Part shown: positions 1 to 11,282 of the stretch, piece by piece
Numbering within the stretch: position 1 is the stretch's first letter
Layout: each line of letters begins with the position of its first letter
Notes under the pieces: model-generated
Told to the model about the DNA's origin: nothing
The model's database searches: none
What the model saw: the letters and a program-made list of their open reading frames with translations, nothing else
Program-made: the position numbers and the translations under genes
Source: Triplophysa rosa
Lineage: Eukaryota > Chordata > Actinopteri > Cypriniformes > Nemacheilidae
NCBI RefSeq assembly: GCF_024868665.1
Contig: NC_079891.1
Coordinates: 11,451,573-11,515,572 of the forward strand
Direction of reading: 5' to 3'
Length of the DNA stretch: 64,000 nucleotides

Positions 1-532
1 CAAGAGAGGTATACAATTCAATATAACACAAAATAAGAGCGGCTATTCCTTCAGCACGCTGCGAGCAGGTAATAATCCAGTAAAGTCCTCCGTGTGATCT
101 CCACCGGGTAAGAAGTCCTTGTTTGACAGCCCGTGGTCAGTTCGTCTCTCTCTCTCCCTCGTGTCGGTGTCGGTTTGGACCTTATATGCTGTCTCTCCGC
201 GCCCTTACTGGAACGAGACACAGATGTTGGTTGTTTGCATTTGCTCCACTTACTCTCTGCTCGTCTCCAGGCTCTCTCTCCTGCTCTCTCCTCCTCTCTC
301 AGACCTCGCTATACCACGCCACACTCGCCTACTGTTTTTTGCATATTGAGGTTTCGGACATACTATTCATGACTCATACTCATTTTTGCATATTATATCG
401 TATGGAAGTAGGCGATTTCAGACACAGCCCATGTCTGTCTCATTGTTTTCGTGCAGAACCAGGAAGGACTAACAGGAAGTGACTAAACAGGCAGTGACAT
501 CATCACATAACATGATATTCATTTTTACAAAG
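1..532. other. Non-coding flank with pyrimidine-rich tract and MITE-like end
   Basis: I see no supported gene here. There is a CT-rich low-complexity tract near 145-300. The stretch at about 320-415, with a TTTCGGAC motif followed by TACTATTC and GACTCATAC, recurs at about 32375-32440. The two are therefore probably pieces of one dispersed non-autonomous repeat. Short ORFs here overlap one another and show no recognisable domain. Confidence 0.5.
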
Positions 533-2266
533 CACGGGCGCATCCCCACCTCTGACTGAGGTAGAGAGGATGCCCCGAAACTTGGGAGGGCGTCTGGCGA
601 ACTGGATTGCGTAGCCGAGATGGATCGTCCTCCCTAGCCAGCCTGGTGGCCTGGGAAGCTGAGCTGAGCTCGGAACCGTCCCTCTCCGATCCCCCAGCAA
701 TGGAGTGGCTGGGGTCGGGCCCAATGGTATTCTCGATCTCCTTGGGGTCTTCACATGAGGGCCGCTTTTGCCACGGCTGCTGATGGGGTGATGGTCTCCT
801 CTTCGATGTCTCTTCCGGAGGGGCCGCCTGAGTGGGGGGTGCTAGAGCCGGAGGGCGTCGAAGAGGATCAGGGCTGCTGGGAAGCAGACGTTGCACGGGA
901 CTCGACGGCCGAGGGCGGCCGAGTCGTGGCGGGGGAGGATATGCTTGATATCCTCTGTCTGCTTCTTTACTGTCGAGAACTGCGGCTCGACAGTATCTCC
1001 AAACAGCTCCCTCCCTTGCAAGATGGGTGCGTCGAGAAAGCGGGCCTTCTCGGCGTTACTCATCTGTGCAAGATTCGGCCAGAGGTGTCTCTCATGGACC
1101 ACAAGTGTGGACATCGCCCGACCCAGGGCCCGCGCGGTCACCTTGGTCGCGCGTAGAGCGAGGTCGGTGGCAGCGCGGAGTTCCTGCATAAGCGCTGGGT
1201 CGGTCTTACACTCGTGGAGCTCTCTCAACGTGCCGGAAAGGGGGCATTCCAGGTCTTACTAAGTTCCTCATGCACTTCTGGTAAACACGGCACTGGGGGC
1301 GGGCGCGGCTTGGATCCGCGCTCAAACCCGAGGCGCCATGTAGCCAGCCACGAGCGCTGGGAGAGGCAGTGCGGGCACTGCAACCCGACGCTCACGGCGT
1401 CCCGGGAAAGCATGGCTGACATTTCGACGTCCGCTTCTTCTTGGGCTCGACCCCACGAGGGAGGGAGCCCAAGGAATTGTTGGAGTCGGATGGCAGTACG
1501 TCACCCCCCGATGCTGCAAGAGACATTTCGTAATCACACATCGTGTCCGAATACGTGTTTGAGGAACAAGATGGTAGGACCGTCTCCTGGGGAACGGTCA
1601 GACGAGCGAGACGAGGTGCGAACGGTCACGCTCACAGTAATCCTCATATCACCCTCGCTGCTTGCCATAGCGGGTGGCAGGGCTGTAGTCCTGCCGTCAT
1701 GGAACGGGGAGCATAAGAGGTGGTGGCTGAGTCCCGTGGGAACACACCCACCTGTGACGCAACGTCTGAATCATCAACCGCCCGCAGTGCGGGCAGGACG
1801 TATCCACAACGTCTGCCCCAGCGTACTGGAAGCAGACATCGTGTCCGTCCCCCTCCTCGATGAGTGTGTTGCACCCCATGAGAACAGCGGGACATGCCAC
1901 GCTGGAGAAATTTGCTCTTTTAGAGAAAAAAACTCGAACACTTCTGGAACTGCCGAGACGCCCAGGGGAAGTCGCTGCAGGAAGGGACAGTCCGCTGCAC
2001 CACATCATAAGATTACAGCAGTAATTCGGCGTAGAGATTGAAGTCTCGAAGTCGATCAGTGTGAAGGCTCCGAAGAACAAAAGGTGAATGAATGCAGCAC
2101 GCCGTCTCCCTTTTATACCCGGATATCCGCGGGCGGAGTCCGGCATGCAAATTTCATTCTCCAATTTCATTGGCCTTTTCTAAACTAGTCAGAAGTTGAT
2201 AGGTTTTCAAGATCAAACCATATCTGTCAGCTCGACACAACGTCGAGAGACCGACAGAAAGGGAAC
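533..2266 (-). mobile_element. DIRS retrotransposon copy A, internally deleted
   Basis: On the minus strand the sequence follows copy B (8681-14903) from its terminal repeat through gag and into the start of the RT region. The right end, 2222-2266, carries the family's terminal GACACAACGTCGAGAG and GACAGAAAGGGAAC motifs. Against copy B at least two blocks are missing. One is roughly 365 bp at about 655-680 (between RT and gag). The other is roughly 280 bp near 1226-1250 (inside gag). The left end stops abruptly near 533 inside RT sequence, so no left terminal repeat remains. It is a dead copy. Confidence 0.85.
842..2170 (-). pseudogene. DIRS gag-like ORF remnant (copy A)
   Basis: Two open stretches cover parts of the DIRS gag protein. 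The first (about 2170-1697) holds the N-terminal cysteine-rich part, including GDGHDVC and the DTSCPHCG motif, which suggests zinc binding. The second (about 1228-842) holds the basic C-terminal part with TDPALMQELRAATDLALRA and FLDAPILQG. Between them the frame is broken and about 280 bp are missing relative to copy B. The family role, a nucleocapsid-like RNA-binding protein, is inferred from position before RT and the cysteine motif. It is not functional as it stands. Confidence 0.75.
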
Positions 2267-2579
2267 TCATAGATACTAGTGTTTTTGAGTCTTATCATAG
2301 TAAATATTTAAGTATACTACAGTATTTATAGTATTTACAAATGACTAAATGTAAATGTATTTGCTACAATTTATCCAATTACTACAGTTAATACAACAAC
2401 ATATTCTAGTGCAAAGTATAATACAGTTTACTATAGTAAATACAAAATGTTTAATCTAAATCTGTGTTTTTTGTATAGATTTGAATTATATGGCACATCA
2501 TCGTGATACTACATGGTATCGAGATACTTCAGCTGGTATAGTATCGTAAGACATGTTTATGGTACCGTAACAACCCTAA
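2267..2579. other. AT-rich gap
   Basis: Imperfect repeats of TATTTACTATAGTA type run between about 2295 and 2450. I see no ORF, splice signal or recognisable repeat end. Confidence 0.4.
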
Positions 2580-3075
2580 TGCCCAGTACCTTTGTGAGGT
2601 TTTACCCCCGTGTCTTACACGCTAACAGCAGGTGAGACCGGTGCCTGGGTGGTTGTATGCCTGCGAAAGCGCCTTCTCCCCCCTTCGATGAGTCAGTGCA
2701 CTATTGAGCCTCCCTACTTCCCCCACAGGGTATAGGCATTCCATCCATCACTAAGCATTGGCAATATTGGTAGCATACCGGGCGGAGCGGTCTGTTTTAC
2801 CAAGTCCGGTTGTGGTAGTCACCCCTATTCAGGTGGACCCCTATACTTGGACTATTGCCCGATACGTAGTGACTCCCATGCAGGGTCGTCCCGTATCTTG
2901 TTGTGTGCTCCCTACTCGGGTTCACGCATCATATTCCATGTAGTTCTCCCCACTGGTGAGACCATGTTGGTGTCTCCACATGTAACCTCCCCTTGCGGTA
3001 GGATGTGGTCTCCATAGCACACTCTTTCAGAAGAGAGAGCAATGCTTCCCAGTGTTCCCTTACGGTAACACGTGG
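2580..3075 (+). mobile_element. DIRS 3'-region fragment (copy E)
   Basis: This stretch follows, with divergence, the non-coding 3' region of DIRS copies C (about 22590-23110) and F (about 50285-50830). Shared blocks in order include CCTTTGTGAGGTT, the pyrimidine tract around CTTCCCCCACAGGG, CATTCCATCCATCACTAAGC, GGTGAGACCATG and TGCGGTAGGATGTGGTCTC. No coding part or terminal repeat is attached. It is more diverged than copies B to D, so it is probably older. Confidence 0.65.
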
Positions 3076-3338
3076 GTAAAGTAACGTAACACATTTATTT
3101 ATTACATAACATAAAACACATGATACTGATACAAAACAATTAAAATATTAAAAAAGTACAAATATTCCAAGTGTACTGAGGTCAAACGATCAATTTGTAA
3201 CCAGGACTACATTTATATTTTTTCTTTTTTTGGTCCAGACCAAAATAACCAAGAGAACTGAACTACAAATATGAATGCACCCTAAATGACATTTGCTTCG
3301 TCATATGATTACACTCGCCTGCTTGTGTGGTAGCTGTA

Positions 3339-3800
3339 TGTCATGATTCTGCCCTTCTGGTCATGTTTTTCTCAGTCTTGTGGCAGGATCATGACAGACC
3401 CACGTGTTTTGTGTGGAAACGCATGATCATTGGTTGTTTATGATGGTCATGCGTTCTCATGTCTCGTCTCTGGACCCCGCCCCCTCGTTCCCTCGTTAGC
3501 TTGCCCTCAGTGTTTGATTGCCATTTCTTCACTCAGTGGAGTATGTCCCCGTGTCTTTGATTATTCCCTGTCTGGATTACGTTGTTCCTGTTTCTCTGTG
3601 CACCGTCTTGTGTTTGGACTTATTATTGATATATATTGGAGTTGGTTTATTTTGCCACCTCGTGGGAAGTCTTTTGTTTGTTAATCTTTATTGTTTCCGG
3701 TTTTACCCCATTGTGGGTTTTATTGTTTATTAATAAAAGTCTTTGGGTTAACCATTTCCCTGCCTGTTCCTGGGTTCTGTCCACCATCTGATTCCTGACA
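3339..3800 (+). mobile_element. Solo LTR 1, 6-bp target duplication
   Basis: The element starts TGTCATGATT and ends TTCCTGACA. It is flanked on both sides by GCTGTA (3333-3338 and 3801-3806), a perfect 6-bp duplication. A poly(A) signal AATAAA lies at 3732-3737. It is followed by GTTAACC, CCTGCCTG and GGGTTCT, an order shared with the LTRs at 6610, 24427 and 30817. No internal retroelement sequence is present, so this is a solo LTR left by LTR-LTR recombination. Confidence 0.85.
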
Positions 3801-3938
3801 GCTGTATAAATTCATGTACAATTAACTTTATTTGTGCGGCCAGCTAGCTAGGACCTGAATGGCAGCTTAGCGGAGAAGCTCTGCGAGGCCGTGCACAAAT
3901 TCAAATCAACGCACGCGTTAAATCTTTAAACAAAGCAT

Positions 3939-4810
3939 ATGTCAAAACCTTCGGCAACAAAACAGTGTGACATTTTTACTCGAGCACGCCAGACCAGCGC
4001 TAAAACGACTTTATCGAGCGCGTCAAGTGAAGTGGAAGCTAACCACATGGATAGCTTGGCCGAAGTTTTAAACAAACTCAAATCCCTTCGTGCAGAGATT
4101 GGAACGAAGCTGGACAACATTGATACCCGTCTGGCTGATATGGCAAACTTGATGGCCGCTCTGGAAAGTAAAGTCTCAGATGTGAAGAGAGATGTCTCTT
4201 CTAATGCAGTGCATATTGAGGAGGCAGAAGGCCGCATACATGACACAGAAAAAACGCTTCATAAAACAGAAGCTGCATTTTATTCGGCTATCATGCGAAT
4301 CGCCTACCTCGAATCAAAGACTGATGACTTGGAGAACCGGGTCAGAAGGAAGAATCTCCGGCTCTATGGCATTCGAGAGGGCACTGAGGGTCACAAAACC
4401 CTCTTGGAATTTATAAACGAGATGTTGCCACAATGGCTGCGACTGGGCCCGGCAAATCATTAACCCTAGAGCGGGTTCATCGCATGTTAGCATCTGGGAG
4501 GCCAAATCAAAACAGAGCAATACTTATACGCTTCTTAAAATTCCAGGACAAATAATTTGTTTACCATGAATCAAGGTGGCGAGAAATCCCGAACGACGGG
4601 GTCAAGATATCTTTCGCGCAGGACGTCTCTGCGGAAACGGTATGGATTCGACGAGGATTCAACGCAGTGACGAAATTGTTCGTGGATATCAAAGCTTTCT
4701 GTGGATTTTAGCATAACCCCTGCAAGCTTTGAGTGCTATACAACGGCAAGATTAATCTCTTCTCAGTGCCACAAGAATCTGAAGAGTTCTACAAAAGTAC
4801 CCAGTCAACG
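3939..4810 (+). pseudogene. L1-type ORF1 protein remnant
   Basis: The first open stretch (3939-4463, 174 residues) has a long heptad-like region with NKLKSLRAEIGTKLDNIDTR near residues 45-65. It then shows DLENRVRRKNLRLYGIREG near 130-150, the hallmark junction of the coiled coil and RNA-recognition domain in L1 ORF1 (transposase_22 family). Similarity continues in shifted frames to about 4810, for example RVHRMLASGRPNQNRAILIR. At least one frameshift and internal stops break it. In intact L1/Tx1 elements the protein trimerises and binds the element RNA. Confidence 0.75.
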
Positions 4811-5549
4811 TAGAGTCCACAGTTGGGTGATCTATGGATCATTATGCAAAATATTTGAAAAGCTATGGACAACAGCGAACTTTAGTTGGTATGTGTTATA
4901 TATTATTTTTTTTATTATTATTTTTCTCGAAAATAGTATGCATGTTATTCTGTAATGATTCGCTGTAGGGAGGCACTGAGTTGACTTGGTTTTATAGACC
5001 TAGTTTGTAGGATACGAATTAGGCCACGTGTTTTGAGGTGGATAAATTCTATTTTCTTACAGTTTAAAGGGGGAAATTAATATCATAAGTTGAATGTGCA
5101 TGGTCACAAGTGTTGTCATTGTCAGAATCTTGGGCTAGGATACGCTGGCTAGTTGCTCCTCAAATACTGTGGATCAGCGTCCCTCAGATTTTGAAATAAG
5201 GGGAGGGGGGTTGGCATTTCAGTTGGAAGTGCCATAGTTAAATATTGAACAGTTAGAGGTTCAGAGTATGTATGTGTGGGTAAGGGAAGTGACACATTTA
5301 CATTTATACCTGTAACCATTTTTACTTTGTTTTCTTTTCTTTTTCTTATGTTTACATTTTGATATGGTAACTTATGGAGACAAAAACCATCAGACAGTCT
5401 GAATATTAGAATTACAAGTCGTAATGTCCGTGAAATGAGAAAATTGGCCAAACTGAAACAAGTATTGAATAGGATAAAACACCTTAAATCTGAATATATA
5501 TTTTTTACAAGAATCACACCTGGCTGCATTAGATATAAGGTGCTGGTCA

Positions 5550-6140
5550 TATAATTAGAATATCATCAAGAAGTTGATTTATTTCACTAATTCCATTCAA
5601 AAAGTGAAACTTGTATATTATATTCATTCATTACACACAGACTGATATATTTCAAATGTTTATTTCTTTTAATTTGATGATTATAACTGACAACTAATGA
5701 AAATCCCAAATTCAGTATCTCAGAAAATTATTATATTACTTAAGACCAATACAAAGAAAGGATTTTTAGAAATCTTGGCCAACTGAAAAGTATGAACATG
5801 AAAAGTATGAGCATGTACAGCACCCAATACTTATTTGGGGATCCTTTTGCCTGAATTACTGCAGCAATGCGGCGTGGCATGGAGTCGATCAGTCTGTGGC
5901 ACTGCTCAGGTGTTATGAGAGGCCAGGTTGCTCTGATAGTGGCCTTCAGCTCTTCTGCATTGTTGGGTCTGGCATATCGCATCTTCCTCTTCAAAATACG
6001 GTGAGTTTGCTGGCCAATTAAGAACAGGGATACCATGGTCCTTAAACCAGGTACTGGTAGCTTTGGCACTGTGTGCAGGTGCCAAGTCCTGTTGGAAAAT
6101 GAAATCTGCATCTCCATAAAGTTGGTTATTCACATTCATA
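5550..6140 (-). mobile_element. Tc1-like transposon fragment
   Basis: On the minus strand this encodes the C-terminal part of a Tc1-type transposase: DADFIFQQDLAPAHSAKATS with the second catalytic Asp, then the NWPANSP block. KRKMRYARPNNAEELKATIR and PRRIAAVIQAKGSP follow in another frame. The left part is AT-rich terminal repeat related to the arms at 32453 and 34825. The region with the first catalytic Asp and the other terminus are missing. It interrupts the endonuclease of the surrounding LINE. Confidence 0.75.
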
Positions 6141-6609
6141 GATCATTGCCCTTTCAAGTTGCGAAAACTATTCAGGACCCTTCTGGTACATTTATCATTG
6201 TCCAGGGGAGTATTTTAACACAAAAGTTAAATCTCATAAATATTTATGGCGCAAACAATCACACCCCAGTATTTTTTTAAATGTTATTTATTACTTTGTC
6301 TGCCTTGGAGGGATTTAATATTATCGGAGGAGACTTTAACTGTACCCTTGATCCACAAATGGACAGATCTACCCAAATTGATACAACTCATATACAAACT
6401 AGAAAAACAATAATTGATTACATGAAGGACCTTAGATTAACTGAAATTTGGAGAAAGTTGAACCCAAACAAAAGAGAATATTCATGTTATTCAATCTCGT
6501 ATAAAACTCAGTCACGTATTGATTATTTTGTCATTTCTAGGGAATTGTTGCCTAACGTAAAAGAATGCTGGTATAACAGTATAGTAATCAGTGACCATGC
6601 AGCAGTATC

Positions 6610-6908
6610 TGTCACAGTCCTGCATTCTTGGTTCTGTATTCGTCTGCCATGTGCGCTGTGTTCCTGTTGTCTGTGAAAACCCCTGTCAAGTCGAGTTTAG
6701 TAAGTCTTTAGTTTAGCTTTTGTCCAGTGTTGTTTATTTTAGTTTAGTCTTAGTTAGTCTACGTCCTGTCTGCTTCCTGTTACCTTGTTTTCTTGTTTAT
6801 ATCCCCATCGTGGGTGTTTGCTTTGTCTTTTTGTCTTGTGAATAAAGTGTTTTGTTAACCCCATCTTTGCCTGCCTGCATTTGGGTTCTCGCCACGTATT
6901 GCGTGACA
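6610..6908 (+). mobile_element. Solo LTR 2, 6-bp target duplication
   Basis: It starts TGTCACAGTCC and ends ATTGCGTGACA. It is flanked by perfect AGTATC duplications (6604-6609 and 6909-6914). AATAAA at 6841-6846 is followed by GTTAACCCC, GCCTGCCTGC and GGGTTCT, as in LTRs 1, 3 and 5. It sits inside the LINE endonuclease right after the ISDHAAVS codons, so it is younger than the LINE. Confidence 0.85.
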
Positions 6909-6952
6909 AGTATCTATGGAAATACATTTGGGTAGATTTCATCATTGCTCTA

Positions 6953-7197
6953 GATGGAAGCTGCAAACATGTCTGATACAGTGTGTGTGTCTATCTCTAT
7001 GTGTGTTAGTACGTGTGCATATTGTGTGTGTGGAGTGTTTTGTATGTGGGTATGTCTGTCTTCTGTGTTTTCAACTTTTTCTTGTTTTTGCAGGTACAAC
7101 TTTAATTGTTTTGCTTATAGTCAATATGTCTTATGTACAGCTGCTTTGTAACAATGAAAATTGTAAAAAGCGCTATATAAATAAAGTTGAGTTGAGT
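6953..7197 (+). repeat. L2-type LINE 3' tail (or SINE sharing it)
   Basis: A TGTGTGTCTATC-rich start is followed by TTGTTTTTGCAGGTACAAC, CAGCTGCTTTGTAACAATG and GCGCTATATAAATAAAGTTG, with a terminal TTGAG repeat. Related copies lie at 34870-35098, 55076-55216 and, reversed and shorter, 15094-15170. No coding sequence is attached. Confidence 0.75.
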
Positions 7198-8125
7198 TAC
7201 AAGACCCAGTATTTATTAAATTTGTTGAGAATTGTATTGATAAATATTTTGAACTAAATACTAATGAAACTACAGCTAGTATTCAATGGGAAGCATTCAA
7301 TGCCTACATAAGAGGATAAATTATTAGTTATACAAGTGCTAAAGCCAAACAACATAATCAAAAATTACAAATATTAGAGGATCAAATTAAAAAAGTTGAA
7401 ATTGAAATTAGCATTGATAAGTTAACAACCGAAAAAGTGGCAAAAAGTCTAATGTGGACTAAGCAAGCATACTAAGACCAGGGGAAAAAGCAGGTAAGCT
7501 ATTAGCGTGGAGGATAAAGAAAATGCAATCAGAAAGAATAATTAACTCCATAAAGCTGAAATCTGGTAATTTGACTATGGACTCAATAGAGATAAACAAT
7601 GTGTTTAGTGAGTTTTATCAGCAGCTATATAAATCAGAATACAAAGCTAAAAATAAAACTGCACAGAAATCATTTCTTGATAATTTACAATTTCAGATTA
7701 TATCAGAAGATGAGAAAACAGTATTAGACAGCCCGTTATCAAGATCTTAGTGAAGCTATAGAGGATATTAACAGGGGCAAAGCACCGGGGCCAGACAGGC
7801 TTCCAATAGAGATTTATAAAACATTTAATAAACAGCTTGTAAGACCACTACTTGATATGTATGCAGAATCATTTGTTATTGGAACACTCCCAGAATCACT
7901 AAGACTTGCTATAATAACCTTAATATTAAAACCAAATAAATCCCCAACTGAATGTTCGTCTTGCAGACCATTTAGTTTAATGGGATGTGATACAAAAATA
8001 ATATATCTTTGATGTTCTTCCAAGATTTGGATTAGGCGAAACCTTCCTTAAGTGGATTCGACTGTTATACATGGACCCAGCTGTGGAGATACTAACTAGT
8101 CTTGTGGAGATACTAACTAACCTTG

Positions 8126-8364
8126 ATTGATGGTGACCTTTGACCTTTGTGGGGGAGTTGACTTTTTGCCCGGACCAGCCACGTTGTGAGGGACCACCCA
8201 CGTAGCGTTGTCCTTTTGACTGTATCCGTCTACCAAATGGGCGGAGTCCTACCATTTGGCACCATTTATCCGAGGAATGTCTGGGCATGCCGTGTTTGAT
8301 GTTTCTATGATGAATGATGCTCTGGGGATGAAAGAAATTCTTACGCATGAATGAAAATACAGGT
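8126..8364. other. Unassigned gap
   Basis: Unique-looking sequence between the truncated LINE and the minisatellite. I recognise no gene or repeat boundary. Confidence 0.35.
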
Positions 8365-8537
8365 TTTTAAAGGAATGATGAAAAATAAACAGTCCTTTAA
8401 AGGAAACAATGAAAAATAATCACCCCTTTAAAGGAAATGATGAAAAATAAACAGTCCTTTAAAGGAAACAGTGAAAAATAATCACCCCTTTAAAGGAAAC
8501 AATGAAAAATAATCACCCCTTTAAAGGAAATGATGAA
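8365..8537. repeat. Minisatellite, about 30-bp unit
   Basis: About six tandem units of the form CCTTTAAAGGAAACAATGAA plus AAATAATCACC, with alternating variants (AACAATGAA against AATGATGAA, and AATAATCACC against AATAAACAGT). TTTAAAGG is palindromic. It is followed by AT-rich simple sequence up to the DIRS end at 8681. Confidence 0.85.
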
Positions 8538-8680
8538 AGTAAAAATAATAATAATAACTTAATAAATAAAGCAACGAATGACTAAATAAATATATAAAGC
8601 AATGATTGAATAAAGAAATGAATGAATAAGGAAATGATTGAATAAAGTAATGAATATATAGAGATATAGGATGTGAGAAA

Positions 8681-9066
8681 AACGTCTTGGTTACGGATGT
8701 AACCTCGGTTCCCTTTCTGTCGGTCTCTCGACGTTGTGTCGAACCGACAGAATGGGGTTTGTCTTGAGAACCTATCATCTTCTGAGTATTTAGAAAAGGC
8801 CAATGAAAATTGGCGAATGAAATTTGCATGCCGGGCTCCTCCCCGGATGTCCGGGTATAAGAGGGAAGCTGGCGTGCTCATTCATTCACCTTTGGTCTGA
8901 GGAGCCTAAAGCATCCTCCCCCGACCGCTGGGGTGGGCGGCCAGTGTTGTGGCATGAGGGACACAACGTCTCGTTCCCTCCATCAGGGAACCGAGGTTAC
9001 ATCCGTAACCAAGACGTTCCCTTTCTGTCGGTCTCTCGACGTTGTGTCGAACCGACAGAATGGGGT
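8681..9066. repeat. DIRS internal complementary region (copy B)
   Basis: The 30 bases at 8681-8710 are an exact reverse complement of 8989-9018. The next roughly 48 bases (8711-8758) recur as a direct copy at 9019-9066. This mixture of direct and inverted repeats at the 3' side is the arrangement used in DIRS elements to make a circular intermediate from a linear template (family knowledge). Confidence 0.8.
8711..8890 (+). repeat. DIRS copy B left inverted terminal repeat
   Basis: It begins CCCTTTCTGTCGGTCTCTCG and ends near CATTCATTCACCTTT. It matches the reverse complement of 14725-14903 with few differences. Inside it, the CCCCGGATGTCCGGG palindrome precedes GTATAAGAGGG, a TATA-like sequence. 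That could be promoter-proximal in the right-hand copy, but this is inference. Confidence 0.85.
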
Positions 9067-9839
9067 TCCTATGGAAAACGCCACAGCACTGAGCCGCGTC
9101 ACAATCTCTGCGGAGCGACGTTGACTGGCCTGGGCGAGTCAGACGAACACGCTAGCGCGAAATTATGACCTTCCAGTGGAGAGGAAGGGGGACCCAGAGC
9201 TTTCCACAAAAAGTTGGGAAGCCCCCTAACGCCGGCCGTCACGGGCGGAGGCCTATTCTCTAAATGGCGAGAAGCCGCCCGGCACCGTACGGGCCACTGG
9301 GTAAGCATTATTCCCCCCTGGGGGAAAAACGCTGCAGAGGCCACTACCTACCGTAGGGAGGAATTAGTGGAGACACCACATGGTCTCACCATCAGGGGAG
9401 AACTCATGGGAAGGATGTGCGGACTGCAGGAGTTAACCGCAAGGTGGGAGTCCACCTGGGGAGGTCATGGGTTGCCAAGGTGGGAACCATTCATGAGGAT
9501 ACATCAGACGGAACAGCCCACGGAGGGGGGGTTACCACGTCTGGAGCACTAGGTCCGGTTAGAGCTATGTGGAATAACTCAGCTGTTCCCCGGCCTAAGG
9601 GGGCAGGGCTGCTCTGCCCAGCCTGTCCCCTGGAAGGGTGCTTAGTGATGGATGGAATGCCTATTCTTTACCCGAGGGGAAAGAAGTGAGGCTGGATCGC
9701 CACTGCTCCCCCCGAAGGGGGAAGGGCTTCGCAGGCGTACGCCCAACGGCTGCCGGTCCTACCTGTTGCCCTGCAGGACGCGGGCTGACACCGGTTCAAC
9801 GCGGAGGTTGTAGAACCTCGCGAAGGTATTGAGCGTAGC

Positions 9840-11282
9840 CCAACCCGCAGCTCTCAGATGTCTGCCAGAGAGGCGCCCTGAGCCCAGTGCCCACGAGGAG
9901 GCGACACCCCGAGTGGAGTGGCCTTAACTCCTAAGGGGCAGGGGCGATCTTGCGACCGGTATGCCAAGGATATGGCATCCACGATCCAGTGCGCCAGTCT
10001 CTGTTTGGAGACAGCTCTCCCCTTCTGCTGACCTCCAAAACAGACAAAGAGCTGCTCAGAGCTTCGCAAGCCCTGCGTGCGGTCCAAGTAGAGGGCAGCG
10101 CGTGTACTGGACACAACACGGAGGGGTTGGGTCTTCCTCCCCGGTGGGGAGCGCCTGCAAGTTCACCACCTGGTCCCGGAAGGGAGTGGTGGGAACCTTG
10201 GGCACGTAGCCGGGCCGTGGTCTCAGGATAACGTGAGAGTCTCCAGGCCCGAATTCTAGGCAACCCGAGGACACAGAGAATGCTTGTAGGTCCCCTACCC
10301 TCTTGAAGGAGGCGAGCGCTACCAGGAGGGCCTCTTTATCGACAGGCGAGAAAGATCGGCCTCCCTAGGGGCTCGAAGGGGGGCCTCTGGAGGCCCTTCA
10401 GGACCACTTCGAGGTCCCAAGAGGGTACGGGGCGCGGGCGAGGCGGATTCAACCGTCTCGCGCCCCTCAGGAACCTGGTGACCAGGTCGTGCTGCCCTAG
10501 AGACTTACCAGCAACTGGTCGTGATGTGCGGCTATAGCGGCAACATACACTTTCAGTGTGGAAGGGGAGAGGTTCTTCTCAAGTCTCTCCTGGAGAAAGG
10601 ACAGTACGTACCTGATCGAGCATCTCTGCGGGTCTTCTCCGTGAGAAGAGCACCAAGACGAGAAGATGCGCCACTTGAAGGCATACAGTCTCCTAGTGGC
10701 CGGAGCCCTAGCCTGTATGAGGGTCTCTACCACCGCCGGGGGTAGGTCGCTCAGGATCTCCTCGTCCCGTCCAGGGGCCAGACATGGAGGCTCCAGAGGT
10801 CTGGCCTGGGATGCCAAAACGTGCCCTTCCCCTGAGAAAGGAGGTCCTTCCTCAAGGGAATCGGCCAGGGGGGAGTTGTTGTCAGGCTCACCAGCTCTGA
10901 GAACCAAGTCCGGTTGGGCCAATAGGGCGCAACTAGTAGCACTTGATGCTCCTCTTCCCTGACCTTGCACAGGGTCTGTGCAATGAGGCTCACTGGGGGG
11001 AAGGCGTACTTCCTCTTGTCCCGCGGCCAGTTGTGCGCAAGGGCATCCGTACCGAGGGGACCGTCGGATAGGGAGTACCAAAGCGGACAATGGGTGGAGT
11101 CCGGGGAGGCAAACAGGTCCACCTGCGCCCGACCGAACTGCTCCCATATGAGCTGAACCGCGTGAGGGTGGAGTCGCCACTCTCCGCGAGGTGACCACTG
11201 ACGAGAGAGCCTGTCTGCTGTCTGGTTCAGGTCGCCCGGGATGTGTATGGCTCGCAGGGAGCTGATCACCTGCTGACTCCAC
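9840..11282 (-). pseudogene. DIRS tyrosine recombinase (copy B), broken
   Basis: The frame opens inside the end of the RT ORF. The N-terminal core-binding domain reads LIQARAPATRRLYAFKW, FLQERLEKNLSPSTLKVYV. A stop near 10498 cuts it, and similarity continues with another stop (about 10370) and frame changes: VGDLQAFSVSSGCLEF, RPRPGYVPKVPTT, LFVCFGGQQKGRAVSKQRLAHW. The catalytic HxxR box near 9905-9925 has lost one base relative to the family and is out of frame. A one-base gain about 30 bases later restores the frame before GASLADI. Family role: integration by site-specific recombination, without target duplication. Confidence 0.8.

Larger units (their letters stand above)
3836..8125 (+). 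mobile_element. Tx1/L1-like LINE remnant with nested insertions
   Basis: An ORF1 with coiled coil, an apurinic-type endonuclease and the N-terminal part of a reverse transcriptase appear in the order of L1/Tx1-clade LINEs. Three later insertions split it: a Tc1-like fragment (about 5550-6140), a solo LTR (6610-6908) and an L2-type tail (about 6953-7197). Reading resumes after each. The RT is cut off near 8125, before its catalytic motif, and the 3' end is missing. Frame breaks and stops are many, so it is old. Confidence 0.8.
5330..8125 (+). pseudogene. Tx1/L1-type ORF2 remnant (endonuclease and partial RT)
   Basis: Pieces in order are: an endonuclease start near 5440-5540; endonuclease middle and end at 6170-6600, with LNLINIYGANN, IIGGDFNCTLDP, SRIDYFVIS and ISDHAAVS; a linker from about 7200; and the RT N-terminus at 7500-8070, with GKAPGPDRLPIEIYK and CRPFSLMGCDTKI. 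The DFN and SDH motifs are the expected endonuclease catalytic signatures. The RT catalytic YxDD block is absent. Three transposon insertions and several stops make this clearly non-functional. Confidence 0.75.

Noticed and set aside
119..482. Three overlapping ORFs of 76-119 codons
   Set aside because: They overlap in different frames within a pyrimidine-rich tract and show no domain or splice signals.
8365..8537. Regularly spaced repeats that could suggest a CRISPR array
   Set aside because: The units are directly tandem, with no unique spacers, in a eukaryotic context. This is a minisatellite.
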